The notes under the pieces are model-generated. The model saw nothing but the letters and a program-made list of their open reading frames with translations, was not told the origin of the DNA and searched no databases. Made by a program: the position numbers and the translations under genes. A stretch of DNA of 64,000 bases from Chitinophagaceae bacterium (GTDB lineage: Bacteria > Bacteroidota > Bacteroidia > Chitinophagales > Chitinophagaceae), in NCBI GenBank assembly GCA_019638625.1, contig JAHBTK010000003.1, positions 310,001-374,000 on the forward strand, given 5' to 3'. Below are positions 9,352-18,852 of this stretch, one piece after another (the stretch's first letter is position 1; every line of letters starts with the position of its first letter).

Positions 9352-9840
9352 CTACACTAACCGGTGTGTTTGCTTGATCACCCCCATCACAAACACACTT
9401 TGTACATTACCAATATTTTCCGCCTCACTGAGCTTATTTACATGAAAGTGATAGTAGTCTTCCATGTTTTCCGCAACTACTTTCAGCATAAAATCAAAGT
9501 CACCGGAAATATTATAGCATTCAACCACCTCATCCATGTCCATGATTGCCTTGATAAATCGTCCGCCTGCCGTTTTGTTATGTTGTTTCAGAGATACATA
9601 ACAAATCACCATTAACCCCTTTTTCACCTTAACGGGGTCCAGCAAGGTTGCATATTGTTTTATTACCCCGGAAGTTTCCATTCGTTTTATCCGCTCATGT
9701 ACGGGCGTTGTTGTCAGGTGAACCGCATCCGCAATTTCTTTTACGGTAAACCGGGCATTTTGCTGCAGCAGCTTCAATATCGTCATATCCTTTTCATCCA
9801 GTTGAATAGCTGAATTTTCTTTTTGACGGATTTTTTCCAT
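9352..9840 (-). CDS. Lrp/AsnC family transcriptional regulator
   Basis: A 162-residue DNA-binding regulator. The N-terminal winged helix-turn-helix is at about residues 15-60 (LDEKDMTILKLLQQNARFTV, then HLTTTPVHERIKRME). The C-terminal RAM ligand-binding domain includes VVECYNISGDFDFMLKVV. Such proteins sense amino acids or related metabolites as dimers or octamers. It is divergent from ahcY with about 150 bp between the start codons, so it may control ahcY or methionine-cycle genes; that link is inference. Confidence 0.93.
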   Translation of the reverse strand: MEKIRQKENSAIQLDEKDMTILKLLQQNARFTVKEIADAVHLTTTPVHERIKRMETSGVIKQYATLLDPVKVKKGLMVICYVSLKQHNKTAGGRFIKAIMDMDEVVECYNISGDFDFMLKVVAENMEDYYHFHVNKLSEAENIGNVQSVFVMGVIKQTHRLV

Positions 9841-9929
9841 TTACATATAGAATTTTATCCTACAAATTTAATATATATAGACGCTTGTTCTAAATATATA
9901 TGAAATTATGATATTTTATTCTGTAATTG

Positions 9930-9937
9930 TAGCTTTG
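9930..9937 (+). promoter_or_regulatory. candidate -7 box (TAGCTTTG) for ahcY
   Basis: TAGCTTTG matches TAnnTTTG and lies about 50 bp before the ahcY ATG, leaving an AT-rich leader. The upstream -33 element is not clear. Confidence 0.5.
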
Positions 9938-9987
9938 CCTTTGTTTGGATCGGTACGATCCTTCATTTATATAAAATTTATAATATT

Positions 9988-11313
9988 ATGTCAACAATTT
10001 CAAAATCAATTGATTTTTCTTTACCACATAAGGTTCGCGATATCAGCCTGGCTGCCTGGGGCCGGAAAGAGATCAGGCTTGCAGAGGCTGAAATGCCCGG
10101 GTTAATGTCTATCCGGGAAGAATATAAGGGACAACAGCCTTTAAAGGGCGCCCGGGTTGCCGGATGTTTACACATGACCATTCAGACCGCGGTTCTTATT
10201 GAAACGCTGGTAGCTTTAGGTGCCGAGGTAAAATGGAGCTCCTGCAATATTTTCTCTACACAGGATCATGCCGCTGCTGCCATAGCGGAAGCGGGTATCG
10301 GCGTATTTGCCTGGAAAGGACAAACCCAGGAAGAAGCAGACTGGTGTATAGAGCAAACATTATTCTTTGGTGGCGCGGACCGTCCTTTGAACATGATCCT
10401 GGACGATGGAGGCGATTTGACTAACATGGTATTTGATAAATACCCGGAGTTGGTTCAGCATATTAAAGGGCTGAGTGAAGAAACAACTACCGGCGTACAC
10501 AGGTTGTATGAAAGAATGCAGAAAGGGACCCTGCCTGTTCCTGCCATTAATGTAAACGACTCCGTTACCAAATCAAAATTCGACAACAAATATGGTTGTA
10601 AAGAAAGCCTTGTAGATTCTATTCGTCGCGCAACAGACGTAATGCTGGCAGGCAAAGTTGCTGTGGTAGGTGGTTATGGCGATGTAGGCAAAGGTTCAGC
10701 CGCCTCCCTGGCAGGCGCCGGTTGCCGGGTGATCGTTACCGAAATAGATCCTATCTGTGCTTTACAGGCGGCTATGGACGGGTTTGAGGTTAAAAAAATG
10801 ATCGACGCCGTGAAAGAAGCTGATATCGTTGTGACCGCCAGTGGCTGTCGCGACCTGATTACCGGCGAGCACTTCAAATTAATGAAAGACAAAACGATCG
10901 TATGTAACATTGGCCACTTCGATATTGAAATAGATGTTGCCTGGCTCAATGACAACTATGGGAACACCAAAGACACGGTCAAACCTCAGGTGGATATCTA
11001 CAATATAGACGGCAAAGACATCATCTTATTAGCGGAAGGCCGCCTGGTGAACCTGGGTTGCGCTACCGGGCACCCCAGTTTTGTAATGAGTAATTCATTC
11101 AGTAATCAGACACTGGCACAAATAGAATTGTGGCTGCATCATAAAAACTACAAGAACGAAGTATATGTGTTGCCTAAACACCTGGATGAAAAAGTAGCAA
11201 GACTTCACCTCGCTAAAATAGGCGTGGAACTGGATGTGCTTACTACCACTCAGGCGGAATACCTGGGCATTCCGAAAGTGGGACCATACAAACCGGATCA
11301 CTACAGGTATTAA
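9988..11313 (+). CDS. ahcY: adenosylhomocysteinase
   Basis: A 441-residue NAD-dependent enzyme that splits S-adenosylhomocysteine to homocysteine and adenosine, which removes product inhibition of methyltransferases. Visible landmarks are [16 protein letters not shown], the [16 protein letters not shown] segment, the Rossmann motif [26 protein letters not shown], and the C-terminal [12 protein letters not shown] end that closes the partner's NAD site. Length is normal. It has its own candidate promoter and a strong terminator just after the stop, so it is probably monocistronic. Confidence 0.98.
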   Translation: MSTISKSIDFSLPHKVRDISLAAWGRKEIRLAEAEMPGLMSIREEYKGQQPLKGARVAGCLHMTIQTAVLIETLVALGAEVKWSSCNIFSTQDHAAAAIAEAGIGVFAWKGQTQEEADWCIEQTLFFGGADRPLNMILDDGGDLTNMVFDKYPELVQHIKGLSEETTTGVHRLYERMQKGTLPVPAINVNDSVTKSKFDNKYGCKESLVDSIRRATDVMLAGKVAVVGGYGDVGKGSAASLAGAGCRVIVTEIDPICALQAAMDGFEVKKMIDAVKEADIVVTASGCRDLITGEHFKLMKDKTIVCNIGHFDIEIDVAWLNDNYGNTKDTVKPQVDIYNIDGKDIILLAEGRLVNLGCATGHPSFVMSNSFSNQTLAQIELWLHHKNYKNEVYVLPKHLDEKVARLHLAKIGVELDVLTTTQAEYLGIPKVGPYKPDHYRY

Positions 11314-11333
11314 GAGAATCCTGTTATAGTTTT

Positions 11334-11360
11334 AAAGCCCGGTTTTTACCGGGCTTTTTT
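11334..11360 (+). terminator. intrinsic terminator after ahcY
   Basis: Stem AAAGCCCGG (11334-11342) pairs with CCGGGCTTT (11349-11357) around a 6-nt loop and is followed by T residues. Confidence 0.9.
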
Positions 11361-11400
11361 GTTACCTGCAGCAGGATTTAAACAATCATGGGTGCAAACA

Positions 11401-11565
11401 CTATTTTTTAAACGACTTACCGAAAATCAAAGACACAAGAAATAATACAATAAAAATAAAAAACAGGATTTTCGCAATGGAAGCAGCGCTTTCAGAAATA
11501 CCGGTAAATCCGAAAACAGCGGCAACAATAGCGACGATCAGAAAAATAACAGTCCAGCGTAACAT
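11401..11565 (-). CDS. DUF1328 family small membrane protein
   Basis: A 54-residue protein starting at ATG 11565-11563 and ending with TAG at 11401. It begins [20 protein letters not shown], continues with a short [11 protein letters not shown] linker, and has a second membrane segment before FGKSFKK. This matches the two-helix DUF1328/UPF0391 family of about 55 residues, often seen among stress-induced genes. Its molecular role is unknown. It converges on the ahcY terminator. Confidence 0.85.
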   Translation of the reverse strand: MLRWTVIFLIVAIVAAVFGFTGISESAASIAKILFFIFIVLFLVSLIFGKSFKK

Positions 11566-11913
11566 ATGATTAGAATTTAGTGAATAAACATTATCAGGCT
11601 ATTGAAACAACTTAGGGTCGGTTATGCCTGTCAAAGAATAAAGTATTAAGACTGTCTCGAAGTTATTTTTCAAAGGAGGGTGAGCTTCCATATAAATTTA
11701 CTCTATTACATTCAAAATTGTGCCAGATTTATCCGCTTTACACAGGCAGTCCATTTAACGGGTAACTACCCGGGGCGTTAACAAATGTTAAACCCGGAAC
11801 CTTTCCGAATTTTAATATCAGGAGTGAAGCCCTTCCCGTTATAAATTAAACTGTCTTATCAAAGCCGGTTAATTCAAATTCTCATTAATTTTAGTTATCA
11901 TACATCAATTTCC
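11566..11913. other. intergenic region, nothing recognised
   Basis: About 350 bp between the divergent DUF1328 gene and the GNAT gene. It is AT-rich with one GC-rich patch near 11770 (ACCCGGGGCG). I see no open frame with coding character, no RNA fold I can name and no clear promoter box. Confidence 0.5.
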
Positions 11914-12360
11914 ATGAACCAGGAGTGGCGTTTAAAATCATTTGAGGAGCTGACCAATAAAGAGCTGTATAAAATATTGCAGTTAAGAATGGAGGTCTTT
12001 GTGGTAGAACAACAATGCATCTTCCAGGATGCAGATGACAAAGACCTGGTTGCACAACATCTGTGCATGTGGAAAAACGAAATACTGGTTGCCTATTGCC
12101 GGATACTTCCTCCGGGAGTATCGTATAATGAATATTCTATAGGACGTGTTGTAAATAGTATAGAAACGAGAAAATACGGAATAGGCATAGCGTTGGTAAA
12201 AAAAGCGATTGAAATTATTCGCACTTCCTCTCCGGATGCTCCCATCAGAATAGGTGCGCAACTATACCTGAAACGGTTTTATGAGAGTTTTGGATTTAAG
12301 CAGGATAGCGATATCTATCTTGAAGACGGTATAGAACATATCCAAATGATTCTTAAGTAA
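11914..12360 (+). CDS. GNAT family N-acetyltransferase, ElaA type
   Basis: A 148-residue acetyltransferase of the ElaA subgroup. The typical ElaA start (LYKILQLRMEVFVVEQQCIF, then DADDKDLVAQHL) is followed by a central strand and the acetyl-CoA-binding turn IGRVVNSIETRKYGIGIALV, in which the usual R/Q-x-x-G-x-G/A loop is RKYGIG. The end is the KRFYESFGFKQ segment. The substrate is unknown. It stands alone. Confidence 0.88.
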   Translation: MNQEWRLKSFEELTNKELYKILQLRMEVFVVEQQCIFQDADDKDLVAQHLCMWKNEILVAYCRILPPGVSYNEYSIGRVVNSIETRKYGIGIALVKKAIEIIRTSSPDAPIRIGAQLYLKRFYESFGFKQDSDIYLEDGIEHIQMILK

Positions 12361-12475
12361 CTGGAACCCTGTCGTCATTTTACTTCCCGGACCGCTGTTG
12401 CAAATAATAATATTTCCCTCCTTATAGCGTTTATTAATGCAATCCCAAACTTTTGAAAGCATTAAATCCGCTCTC

Positions 12476-13453
12476 ATGAACAAAAGTATTTTTACTAAAG
12501 TTTTCAGTGCTGCCGTTATCACAGCAATCAGTATGGTGTCTGAGAAATCCTATGGTCAATACCGCTTTTTTGACAAACCCGTATACGAAATCGGCATTAA
12601 TGTAGGTCCCGCCAATCTTCTTGGAGATCTCGGTGGCAGATATGGGGTAGGAACCAGTTTCCTGAAAGACAATAATATTGAAATGACCAGCCTAGCAAAA
12701 GGAGGGTATTTTACCGTACGTCCCAGTGAGTTTTTCGGCTTGACGCTGGCTGTAAACTTTACCACTTTAACCGGGGCCGACAGCATTATCGTGGATAAGG
12801 GAGGACCTGAAGTGGCGCGTAAAAACCGGAACCTTTCTGTAAGCACCCCCATAAAAGAAGCAACGTTAACAGCAGAAATATATCCGACGGTATTTTTTGA
12901 GCAAAGCGATAAAGAGTTATGGAATAAATTCCGGCCCTATGGCGTGATCGGTGTAGGCGTATTCCATTTCAACCCGAGGGGAGAATATATCGCACCCGAC
13001 GGAAGCAGAAGGCTGGTTGATCTTCAACCACTGCGTACTGAAGGGCAGGGAATGCCCCAGTACCCGGACAGAAAGCCCTATAGCCTGACCCAGATAAACA
13101 TACCTTATGGCGTGGGTGTACGCTACTATTTCAATGACAGGTTGAACGCAGGCCTGGAAATAGTAAACAGGAAAACGTTTACGGACTATATTGATGATAT
13201 TGGCAGTACATTTATTAATGACAGCGATTTTGACAGCTATTTCGGAGCCGGGTCTTCTACCGCCGAAATGGCCAAACAAATGCACAATAAAGCGCAGCAG
13301 GTAGGTCCCGGTACGAGGATCCATCCTTATAACGGCGGCGACAAACGGGGTACTCCGGACAGGATGGACTCTTATTATACCATTTCAATAAAAGTAGGGT
13401 TTCGTTTCAGTTCCAATTCCGGTAATGTACTCAAATGCCCGGTGGTATTCTAA
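12476..13453 (+). CDS. outer-membrane beta-barrel protein, DUF6089-like
   Basis: A 325-residue exported protein. The ATG at 12476 gives a signal peptide MNKSIFTKVFSAAVITAISM ending near SYGQ; an upstream ATG at 12437 would bury it. The mature part starts YEIGINVGPANLLGDLGG and alternates aromatic-rich strands, as in the DUF6089-type barrels common in Bacteroidota. The function is unknown; the protein is predicted to sit in the outer membrane. Confidence 0.8.
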   Translation: MNKSIFTKVFSAAVITAISMVSEKSYGQYRFFDKPVYEIGINVGPANLLGDLGGRYGVGTSFLKDNNIEMTSLAKGGYFTVRPSEFFGLTLAVNFTTLTGADSIIVDKGGPEVARKNRNLSVSTPIKEATLTAEIYPTVFFEQSDKELWNKFRPYGVIGVGVFHFNPRGEYIAPDGSRRLVDLQPLRTEGQGMPQYPDRKPYSLTQINIPYGVGVRYYFNDRLNAGLEIVNRKTFTDYIDDIGSTFINDSDFDSYFGAGSSTAEMAKQMHNKAQQVGPGTRIHPYNGGDKRGTPDRMDSYYTISIKVGFRFSSNSGNVLKCPVVF

Positions 13454-13464
13454 TAAATCGACGT

Positions 13465-13557
13465 ATGAAAAAAACTACTTCAGTCAATATCATTATAGTA
13501 AGAACAGCTCTTATCGTTGGGCTCCTGATATACACAATGCTGGCAAATTCTTTTTAA
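13465..13557 (+). CDS. candidate 30-residue single-pass membrane peptide
   Basis: ATG at 13465 to TAA at 13555-13557 encodes MKKTTSVNIIIVRTALIVGL plus ten more residues, a basic start followed by one membrane segment. It begins 11 bp after the stop of the outer-membrane protein gene. It could be a genuine small membrane peptide translated with the upstream gene, or chance. No family recognised. Confidence 0.35.
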   Translation: MKKTTSVNIIIVRTALIVGLLIYTMLANSF

Positions 13558-13614
13558 AAGAAGGCAAAGCTGCGGTTTAAAGGTATAAGATACCGGCGCA
13601 ACTATATATTCGCT

Positions 13615-13622
13615 TAATTTTG
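13615..13622 (+). promoter_or_regulatory. candidate -7 box (TAATTTTG) before the MBL-fold gene
   Basis: TAATTTTG fits TAnnTTTG and ends only 4 bp before the ATG at 13627. If used, the transcript would be nearly leaderless. Confidence 0.45.
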
Positions 13623-13626
13623 CAGC

Positions 13627-14376
13627 ATGCAAGTGATCCCTTTAAGCGAAGGTAGTTTTACAGTAGACCATTCAAAACAGTTTGTTCCTTTCGATAAAGA
13701 CCGGGATGACCTGAAACAAAGACCTCCCGGAAGCCTGCTTGTTGAAATTCAACCATTTATAATAATAACATCCAGGGATATTTTATTGCTGGATACAGGA
13801 CTGGGATTCAATGGAAGCGGAAATACCCTGCAATTATATGAGAACATAGTTGCCAACAATATTAACCCGGCCGATATAACCAAGGTCCTGGTCAGCCACC
13901 TCCATAAAGACCATGCCGGGGGCATCAGTTTTAAGGATGCTTTCAACAACCGTCAAATCGCTTTTCCCCAGGCTACCTATTATTTACAGGAAAGGGAATA
14001 TCAATATGCTGTCAAAAAAGGCATGCCATCTTACATACCGGAAGAGTTTGATATACTGGACAGAGCCGGGAATGTCGTTTTTCTGCAAGAGGACGAGGGC
14101 CTGATCGACCAGTATATTCACTATCAACTTACCGCCGGACACAGCCCTTTTCACCAGGTTTTCTGGATAGAAGAGGAAGGCGAAATTGTTTTCTTTGGCG
14201 CGGATGAGGCTCCACAATTAAAACAAATGAAAAACAGGTTTGCTGCAAAGTATGACTACGACGGCCGGAAAAGTATGGAACTGAGGCAAAAATGGTGGGA
14301 TGCCGGCAATGATACCAACTGGATGTTCCTGTTTTATCACGATGTCAAAAACCCAACTTATCGTGATAAGGAATAA
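13627..14376 (+). CDS. MBL-fold metallohydrolase
   Basis: A 249-residue metallo-beta-lactamase-fold hydrolase. The metal motif is H91-L-H93-K-D95-H96 in VLVSHLHKDHAGG. A later His lies in AGHSPFHQ, in place of the usual GHTPGH, and the bridging Asp is probably that in FFGADEAP. A C-terminal His is in LFYHDVKNP. Family members hydrolyse esters, lactones or phosphodiesters; the substrate cannot be named. It lies 43 bp before the GtrA gene. Confidence 0.88.
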   Translation: MQVIPLSEGSFTVDHSKQFVPFDKDRDDLKQRPPGSLLVEIQPFIIITSRDILLLDTGLGFNGSGNTLQLYENIVANNINPADITKVLVSHLHKDHAGGISFKDAFNNRQIAFPQATYYLQEREYQYAVKKGMPSYIPEEFDILDRAGNVVFLQEDEGLIDQYIHYQLTAGHSPFHQVFWIEEEGEIVFFGADEAPQLKQMKNRFAAKYDYDGRKSMELRQKWWDAGNDTNWMFLFYHDVKNPTYRDKE

Positions 14377-14419
14377 AAGCTTTATTTGAACTTTCTTATC
14401 TTGTAGAATAAAATTTTAA

Positions 14420-14908
14420 TTGGCAAACAGGTTGAAGCAATTAGTAATCAGCGTACTCGATTTTTTTTATACCCCTGTGCAGAAATGGATCGACAGGCAA
14501 ACATTCCGGTATATAGCCTGTGGAGGTGTGAACAACCTCATGGATATATTATTGTATTTTATCGCTTATAATTTTATCTTTAAAAAAGAAATTGTTCATA
14601 CACCCCTTATAAGCATAAGCCCCTATATAGCCGCATTTATCTTTTCTTTTGTGATCACCTTTCCAACAGGCTTTTATTTAATGAGAAATATAGTATTCTC
14701 CGGCTCTTCTCTTAAAGGCAGGGTACAGTTATTCAGGTATTTTCTTTTAGTGGTAGTATGTGTGTTGATGAACTATGTCTTTATTAAACTTTTTGTGGAA
14801 AGATTTGAGTTTTATCCCACGATTGCTAAAATAATTACCACTATTATTGTAGTATCTTTTAGTTATTTGAGCCAACGACATTTTACTTTTAAAATAGAAA
14901 AAGAATAA
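14420..14908 (+). CDS. GtrA family membrane protein (TTG start)
   Basis: A 162-residue protein with four membrane segments, matching GtrA/DPMS-type proteins that are thought to help move lipid-linked sugars across the inner membrane. The signature after the first polar stretch is TFRYIACGGVNNLMDILLYF, and the end is FSYLSQRHFTF, both typical. The only plausible start is TTG at 14420, since an in-frame stop lies just upstream and the next Met would remove the first conserved helix. Confidence 0.87.
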   Translation: MANRLKQLVISVLDFFYTPVQKWIDRQTFRYIACGGVNNLMDILLYFIAYNFIFKKEIVHTPLISISPYIAAFIFSFVITFPTGFYLMRNIVFSGSSLKGRVQLFRYFLLVVVCVLMNYVFIKLFVERFEFYPTIAKIITTIIVVSFSYLSQRHFTFKIEKE

Positions 14909-15436
14909 ATTACTTAAGCCCTGATATTGAAACTCTTAGAGCTCAAGTAAAATATTCTTTTTGAGAGGTTTCTCATGCTTAGCAACGGCCGGAAAAAAGA
15001 TAGGATAAGGCTTAGTGCAAATAAAGCACGCTGACTGAAAAAGTATTACTCATTATAATCTTATCAGGATTATTGGATTGAGATAAAATAACTAAGAGTT
15101 TCCTTGTACTCCCCAATGGATGGATTGCTGTTGCTAATATCATATAAAAAGGAAAGACAACCCTAAAAAGTAAAACGGTATTTACAGCCGTTTTTTTACC
15201 GTAGTTTTGTACCGTTTTTTAACGGTACTTTTTATACCGTTAAAAAACGGTTTTTTTACGGTTTTTTAACGGTAGTTATTCCGGATAAATGGGACACTCT
15301 GTTGACATTTATTAAAATATAGATATTATTAATTCGTAATCGAATGAATAATAGATAGTTACCTATTTTCTGTTGTTTTATCTTATGGTAGTTTTAAAGT
15401 GCATTACTCATTATTCACTTTAAACCATTTAATGTT
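14909..15436. other. long intergenic region with a palindrome cluster
   Basis: About 530 bp without a gene. The first 260 bp show nothing I can name. The segment 15174-15274 is a dense set of ACCGTT/AACGGT palindromes (listed separately). The remaining 160 bp before the next start are AT-rich. Confidence 0.6.
15174..15274. repeat. cluster of ACCGTT-N4-AACGGT palindromes
   Basis: Two perfect 16-nt hairpin units lie at 15211-15226 (T4 loop) and 15236-15251 (A4 loop). They are exact reverse complements, so they also form one inverted repeat with 16-bp arms and a 9-nt spacer. Degenerate copies flank them at 15176-15204 and 15258-15274. The cluster ends about 160 bp upstream of the next gene and could be a multi-site operator, a terminator set or a cruciform. 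Confidence 0.8.
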
Positions 15437-15925
15437 ATGCTTACAACTGAGAAAAAAGCCTTAAAGGTAGGTAAGTATGTTTCCACAAAACATGTAGATA
15501 CGCTGATCAGAACCTACAAACAAGAAAGATGGGCACAAAACTCTGCCAGGATTGGTAAAGAAGATTCTCTTACCGTTTGGTACAGCGTTGAAGAATTGCA
15601 GGAATTTCTGGAAAAAGCTAAGTCACATGCAGCAGACGGTATCAAATTTTGCTTCGGAGTATACCCTGATAACTTCGAGGAAAAACCTGAATACGCAGGA
15701 AGACAGACACTCGTAATGGTGGCCACCAAGTCCAAAGAACAGGAAAACGGATTAGGTCAGAGAGATATCTATATCCAGGGAGAAACCGGCACCCAGATAC
15801 TGGCCTACAACTGGGGTAAAGTATGCCCTCCGATGTGTCCTCCTCCGCCTCCTTCCGAAGATATCGACAACCCCAACATCGGTATCACAATTGTTGACAA
15901 ATCTGAAGGAATGGTTATTGTTTAA
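15437..15925 (+). CDS. hypothetical protein with a CPPMCPPPPP motif
   Basis: A 162-residue soluble protein, no signal peptide, not recognised. The N-terminal half is mixed helix with WYSVEELQEFLEKAKS and a FCFGVYPDNF strand. The C-terminal half has QTLVMVATKS, then VCPPMCPPPPPSED, and ends in a hydrophobic ITIVDKSEGMVIV tail. The two Cys in CPPMC could bind metal or form a disulfide. It is preceded by the palindrome cluster and followed by a strong terminator, so it is transcribed alone. Confidence 0.75.
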   Translation: MLTTEKKALKVGKYVSTKHVDTLIRTYKQERWAQNSARIGKEDSLTVWYSVEELQEFLEKAKSHAADGIKFCFGVYPDNFEEKPEYAGRQTLVMVATKSKEQENGLGQRDIYIQGETGTQILAYNWGKVCPPMCPPPPPSEDIDNPNIGITIVDKSEGMVIV

Positions 15926-15950
15926 CAGGACTGTTAATGTATAAACCTGG

Positions 15951-15988
15951 AGTAAAGGATACCCATACCGGTATCCTTTACTCTTTTA
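15951..15988 (+). terminator. intrinsic terminator
   Basis: Stem AGTAAAGGATACC (15951-15963) pairs perfectly with GGTATCCTTTACT (15970-15982) around a 6-nt loop, then CTTTT. It closes the hypothetical gene ending at 15925. Confidence 0.85.
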
Positions 15989-16185
15989 GATCCGAAAATA
16001 TTTGCTGGAGAAATCTTTTGTTATAACATTATTATAAGTCCATTCGTTTATAACAGTTTCATGGTGTCCTGGGGCCGCTCCGTCATTTTCAAACCCATGG
16101 CTGCTCCCTCATAATGACCGGAATACCAGTCCGGTAGTATCTTCCGGCCAAATCATAAACATCCGCGAAATAGCCTTGTTTGAAT

Positions 16186-16193
16186 TAAATTTG
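16186..16193 (+). promoter_or_regulatory. candidate -7 box (TAAATTTG) for the crotonase-fumC-fur cluster
   Basis: TAAATTTG fits TAnnTTTG and lies 17 bp before the ATG at 16211. It is the only such box ahead of the four closely spaced genes. Confidence 0.5.
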
Positions 16194-16210
16194 CTGTCTA
16201 AACCAGCATT

Positions 16211-16990
16211 ATGTATCAGACTTTGCTTACCAGGAACGAAGCCGGTATTTTTTACATTACAGTAAACCGGCCGGAAAAGCTGAATGCATTGAACAAGATA
16301 GTGATCAGCGAATTAGGCGCCGCTATAGAAGAGATTTATACCAATCCGAATATCAAAGTTGCCATTATTACAGGCGCCGGGGAAAAAGCATTTGTAGCTG
16401 GCGCCGATATCAGCGAATTTCAGCAACTGGATGCGACCGGCGGACGGCAACTGGCGGCCAAAGGACAGGAACTGGTGTTTGATAAAATTGAGCGGTGCCC
16501 CAAACCTGTTATAGCTGCTGTCAACGGCTTTGCTCTCGGAGGTGGATGCGAACTGGCAATGGCCTGCCATTTTCGCCTGGCCGGCAGTAATGCCAAATTT
16601 GGCCAGCCGGAAGTAAACCTGGGGTTGATACCCGGTTATGGTGGCACCCAGCGTCTTGTACAACTCATAGGCAAGGGCAGGGCCCTGGAACTATTGATGA
16701 CAGGCGCCATGATCGATGCCGACACGGCTCTGCGTTACGGCCTGATAAATCATATGCTGCCGCTTACTGAGTTGTTGCCTAAAACAACGGAAATAGCGAA
16801 ACTGATCATGACAAAAGCTCCCCTGGCAATCACAGGTTGTATCCATACAGCCAACGCGGTATATGATCAGACGCAAAATGGGTTTGAACTGGAAATAGCT
16901 ACTTTTGGGACCCTGTTTGAAACCGAAGACGCAAAGGAAGGCGCCAGGGCTTTCCTGGAAAAAAGGAAACCGGCTTTTCAGGGAAAATAA
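16211..16990 (+). CDS. enoyl-CoA hydratase/isomerase family protein
   Basis: A 259-residue crotonase-fold enzyme that probably adds water to enoyl-CoA in fatty-acid or amino-acid breakdown. The oxyanion-hole loops are AGAD (63-66) and GFALGGG (106-112). Both catalytic glutamates of true hydratases are present, E114 in GGCELAMACH and E134 in GQPEVNLGLIPG. Exact chain-length or branched-substrate preference is not visible. It is 24 bp upstream of fumC on the same strand. Confidence 0.93.
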   Translation: MYQTLLTRNEAGIFYITVNRPEKLNALNKIVISELGAAIEEIYTNPNIKVAIITGAGEKAFVAGADISEFQQLDATGGRQLAAKGQELVFDKIERCPKPVIAAVNGFALGGGCELAMACHFRLAGSNAKFGQPEVNLGLIPGYGGTQRLVQLIGKGRALELLMTGAMIDADTALRYGLINHMLPLTELLPKTTEIAKLIMTKAPLAITGCIHTANAVYDQTQNGFELEIATFGTLFETEDAKEGARAFLEKRKPAFQGK

Positions 16991-17014
16991 TCATCATAAC
17001 GAATCATTGATAAT

Positions 17015-18412
17015 ATGGAATACAGAATTGAAAAAGACACAATGGGCGAAGTAAAGGTTCCTGCAGAGGCTTATTACGGAGCCCAGACACAAAGAAGTAT
17101 CGACAATTTTAAGATAGCGCAGGATATCAACAGGATGCCCAAAGAAATAATCCGGGCATTTGCCTATTTAAAAAAGGCAGCGGCCATCACCAACAACGAA
17201 GCGGGTGTATTACCTGCTGAAAAAGCTGAACTCATCAGTAAAGTAAGCGACGAAATATTGCAGGGCAAGCTGGATGAGTTTTTTCCATTGGTGGTTTGGC
17301 AAACCGGTAGTGGAACCCAAAGCAATATGAACGTGAATGAAGTAATTGCCTATCGCGGGCATGTGCTGAATGGGGGCAAACTGACCGATAAAGAAAAAGC
17401 ACTTCACCCCAATGACGATGTGAACAAGTCGCAGTCCAGCAATGATACGTTTCCCACAGCAATGCACATTGCGGCATATAAGATCCTGGTGGAAATCACC
17501 ATACCGGGTATAGAAAAGCTGCGTGATACGCTGGCAGAAAAAAGCAGGCAGTTCATGCATGTGGTGAAAATAGGAAGGACCCATTTTATGGACGCGACGC
17601 CACTTACCTTAGGCCAGGAGTTCAGCGGATACGTGTCGCAACTGGATCATGGAATAAAGGCGATCAAAAATACCTTACCGCACCTGAGCGAGCTGGCCCT
17701 GGGCGGCACAGCAGTAGGCACGGGCATCAATACCCCTCCCGGCTACGCGGAAAATGTAGCCAAACACATCGCTTCCTTAACAGGGTTGCCATTCATCAGC
17801 GCTGCCAATAAATTTGAAGCGCTGGCGGCACACGATGCTATTGTGGAAACACACGGCGCATTAAAAACCGTTGCCGTCAGCCTGATGAAGATTGCCAACG
17901 ACATCAGGATGTTGTCCTCCGGCCCACGGAGTGGTATAGGCGAAATTTTCATTCCCGACAACGAACCGGGCTCTTCTATTATGCCCGGCAAAGTAAACCC
18001 GACACAGTGTGAGGCGCTTACCATGATATGCGCCCAGGTATTGGGGAATGATGTAACGATCAACATTGGCGGAGCTACCGGTCATTTTGAACTGAATGTT
18101 TTCAAACCGGTAATGATCTTTAACTTCCTGCACAGCGCCCGCCTGATAGGGGATGGCTGTGTAAGTTTTAATGATAAATGCGCCGCAGGCATTGAACCGA
18201 TTGAGTCCAATATCAAAAAACATGTTGACAACTCATTGATGCTTGTCACGGCTTTAAATACTAAGATCGGGTACTACAAAGCGGCGGAAATAGCACAAAA
18301 AGCACATAAGGAAGGTACTACCCTGAAAGAAATGGCGGTAAAACTGGGGTATGTTACCCCTGAACAGTTTGACGAGTGGGTGATACCGGCAAATATGGTA
18401 GGAAAACTTTAA
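17015..18412 (+). CDS. fumC: class II fumarate hydratase
   Basis: A 465-residue iron-independent fumarase of the TCA cycle, converting fumarate to malate. The family signature [16 protein letters not shown] is present, as are [16 protein letters not shown] near residue 100 (active-site region), the [21 protein letters not shown] segment and [18 protein letters not shown]. Length is normal for homotetrameric FumC. It sits between the crotonase gene and a Fur-type regulator, 9 bp from the latter. Confidence 0.97.
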   Translation: MEYRIEKDTMGEVKVPAEAYYGAQTQRSIDNFKIAQDINRMPKEIIRAFAYLKKAAAITNNEAGVLPAEKAELISKVSDEILQGKLDEFFPLVVWQTGSGTQSNMNVNEVIAYRGHVLNGGKLTDKEKALHPNDDVNKSQSSNDTFPTAMHIAAYKILVEITIPGIEKLRDTLAEKSRQFMHVVKIGRTHFMDATPLTLGQEFSGYVSQLDHGIKAIKNTLPHLSELALGGTAVGTGINTPPGYAENVAKHIASLTGLPFISAANKFEALAAHDAIVETHGALKTVAVSLMKIANDIRMLSSGPRSGIGEIFIPDNEPGSSIMPGKVNPTQCEALTMICAQVLGNDVTINIGGATGHFELNVFKPVMIFNFLHSARLIGDGCVSFNDKCAAGIEPIESNIKKHVDNSLMLVTALNTKIGYYKAAEIAQKAHKEGTTLKEMAVKLGYVTPEQFDEWVIPANMVGKL

Positions 18413-18421
18413 ACAGGGATT

Positions 18422-18841
18422 ATGGAGGAACTGACGACTGATTTATTGCGCAGGCACGGGCTGAGTGTTACCGGTAGCAGGATTAAGATACTGGCATTGT
18501 TTTTACAATCGGAATCGGCGCTGGCGCACCATGATATTGAAGTGAAGACAAAAGAGAAATTCGACAGGGTAACAGTATACCGTACCCTCCAGACTTTCAT
18601 GGATAAGGGAATTATACATACAATACCCACCAGCGACAATTCGGTTAAATACGCGCTGTGCAAAGACAACTGCGAAGAAGGACACCATCACGACGACCAT
18701 ATACATTTTATATGCTCGCGATGCGGCATCACCAGTTGCCTGGATAAAGTGCAGGTGCCTCATATAAAACTGCCGAGAGGCTATCAAAGCCGGCAGACAG
18801 AAGTTGTTATCAGCGGTATTTGTAAAGAATGTAGTCTATAA
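18422..18841 (+). CDS. Fur family transcriptional regulator
   Basis: A 139-residue metal-responsive repressor. The N-terminal winged helix has FDRVTVYRTLQTFMDKGII (recognition helix). A His-rich segment, EGHHHDDHIHFICSRCG, and a C-terminal CKEC make up the metal sites; the two CxxC pairs fit the structural zinc. Whether it senses iron, zinc or peroxide cannot be told. Its position 9 bp after fumC suggests co-transcription. In many bacteria the iron-free fumarase is iron-regulated, so a regulatory link is plausible but unproven. Confidence 0.93.
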   Translation: MEELTTDLLRRHGLSVTGSRIKILALFLQSESALAHHDIEVKTKEKFDRVTVYRTLQTFMDKGIIHTIPTSDNSVKYALCKDNCEEGHHHDDHIHFICSRCGITSCLDKVQVPHIKLPRGYQSRQTEVVISGICKECSL

Positions 18842-18852
18842 ACCTCCTGTTC

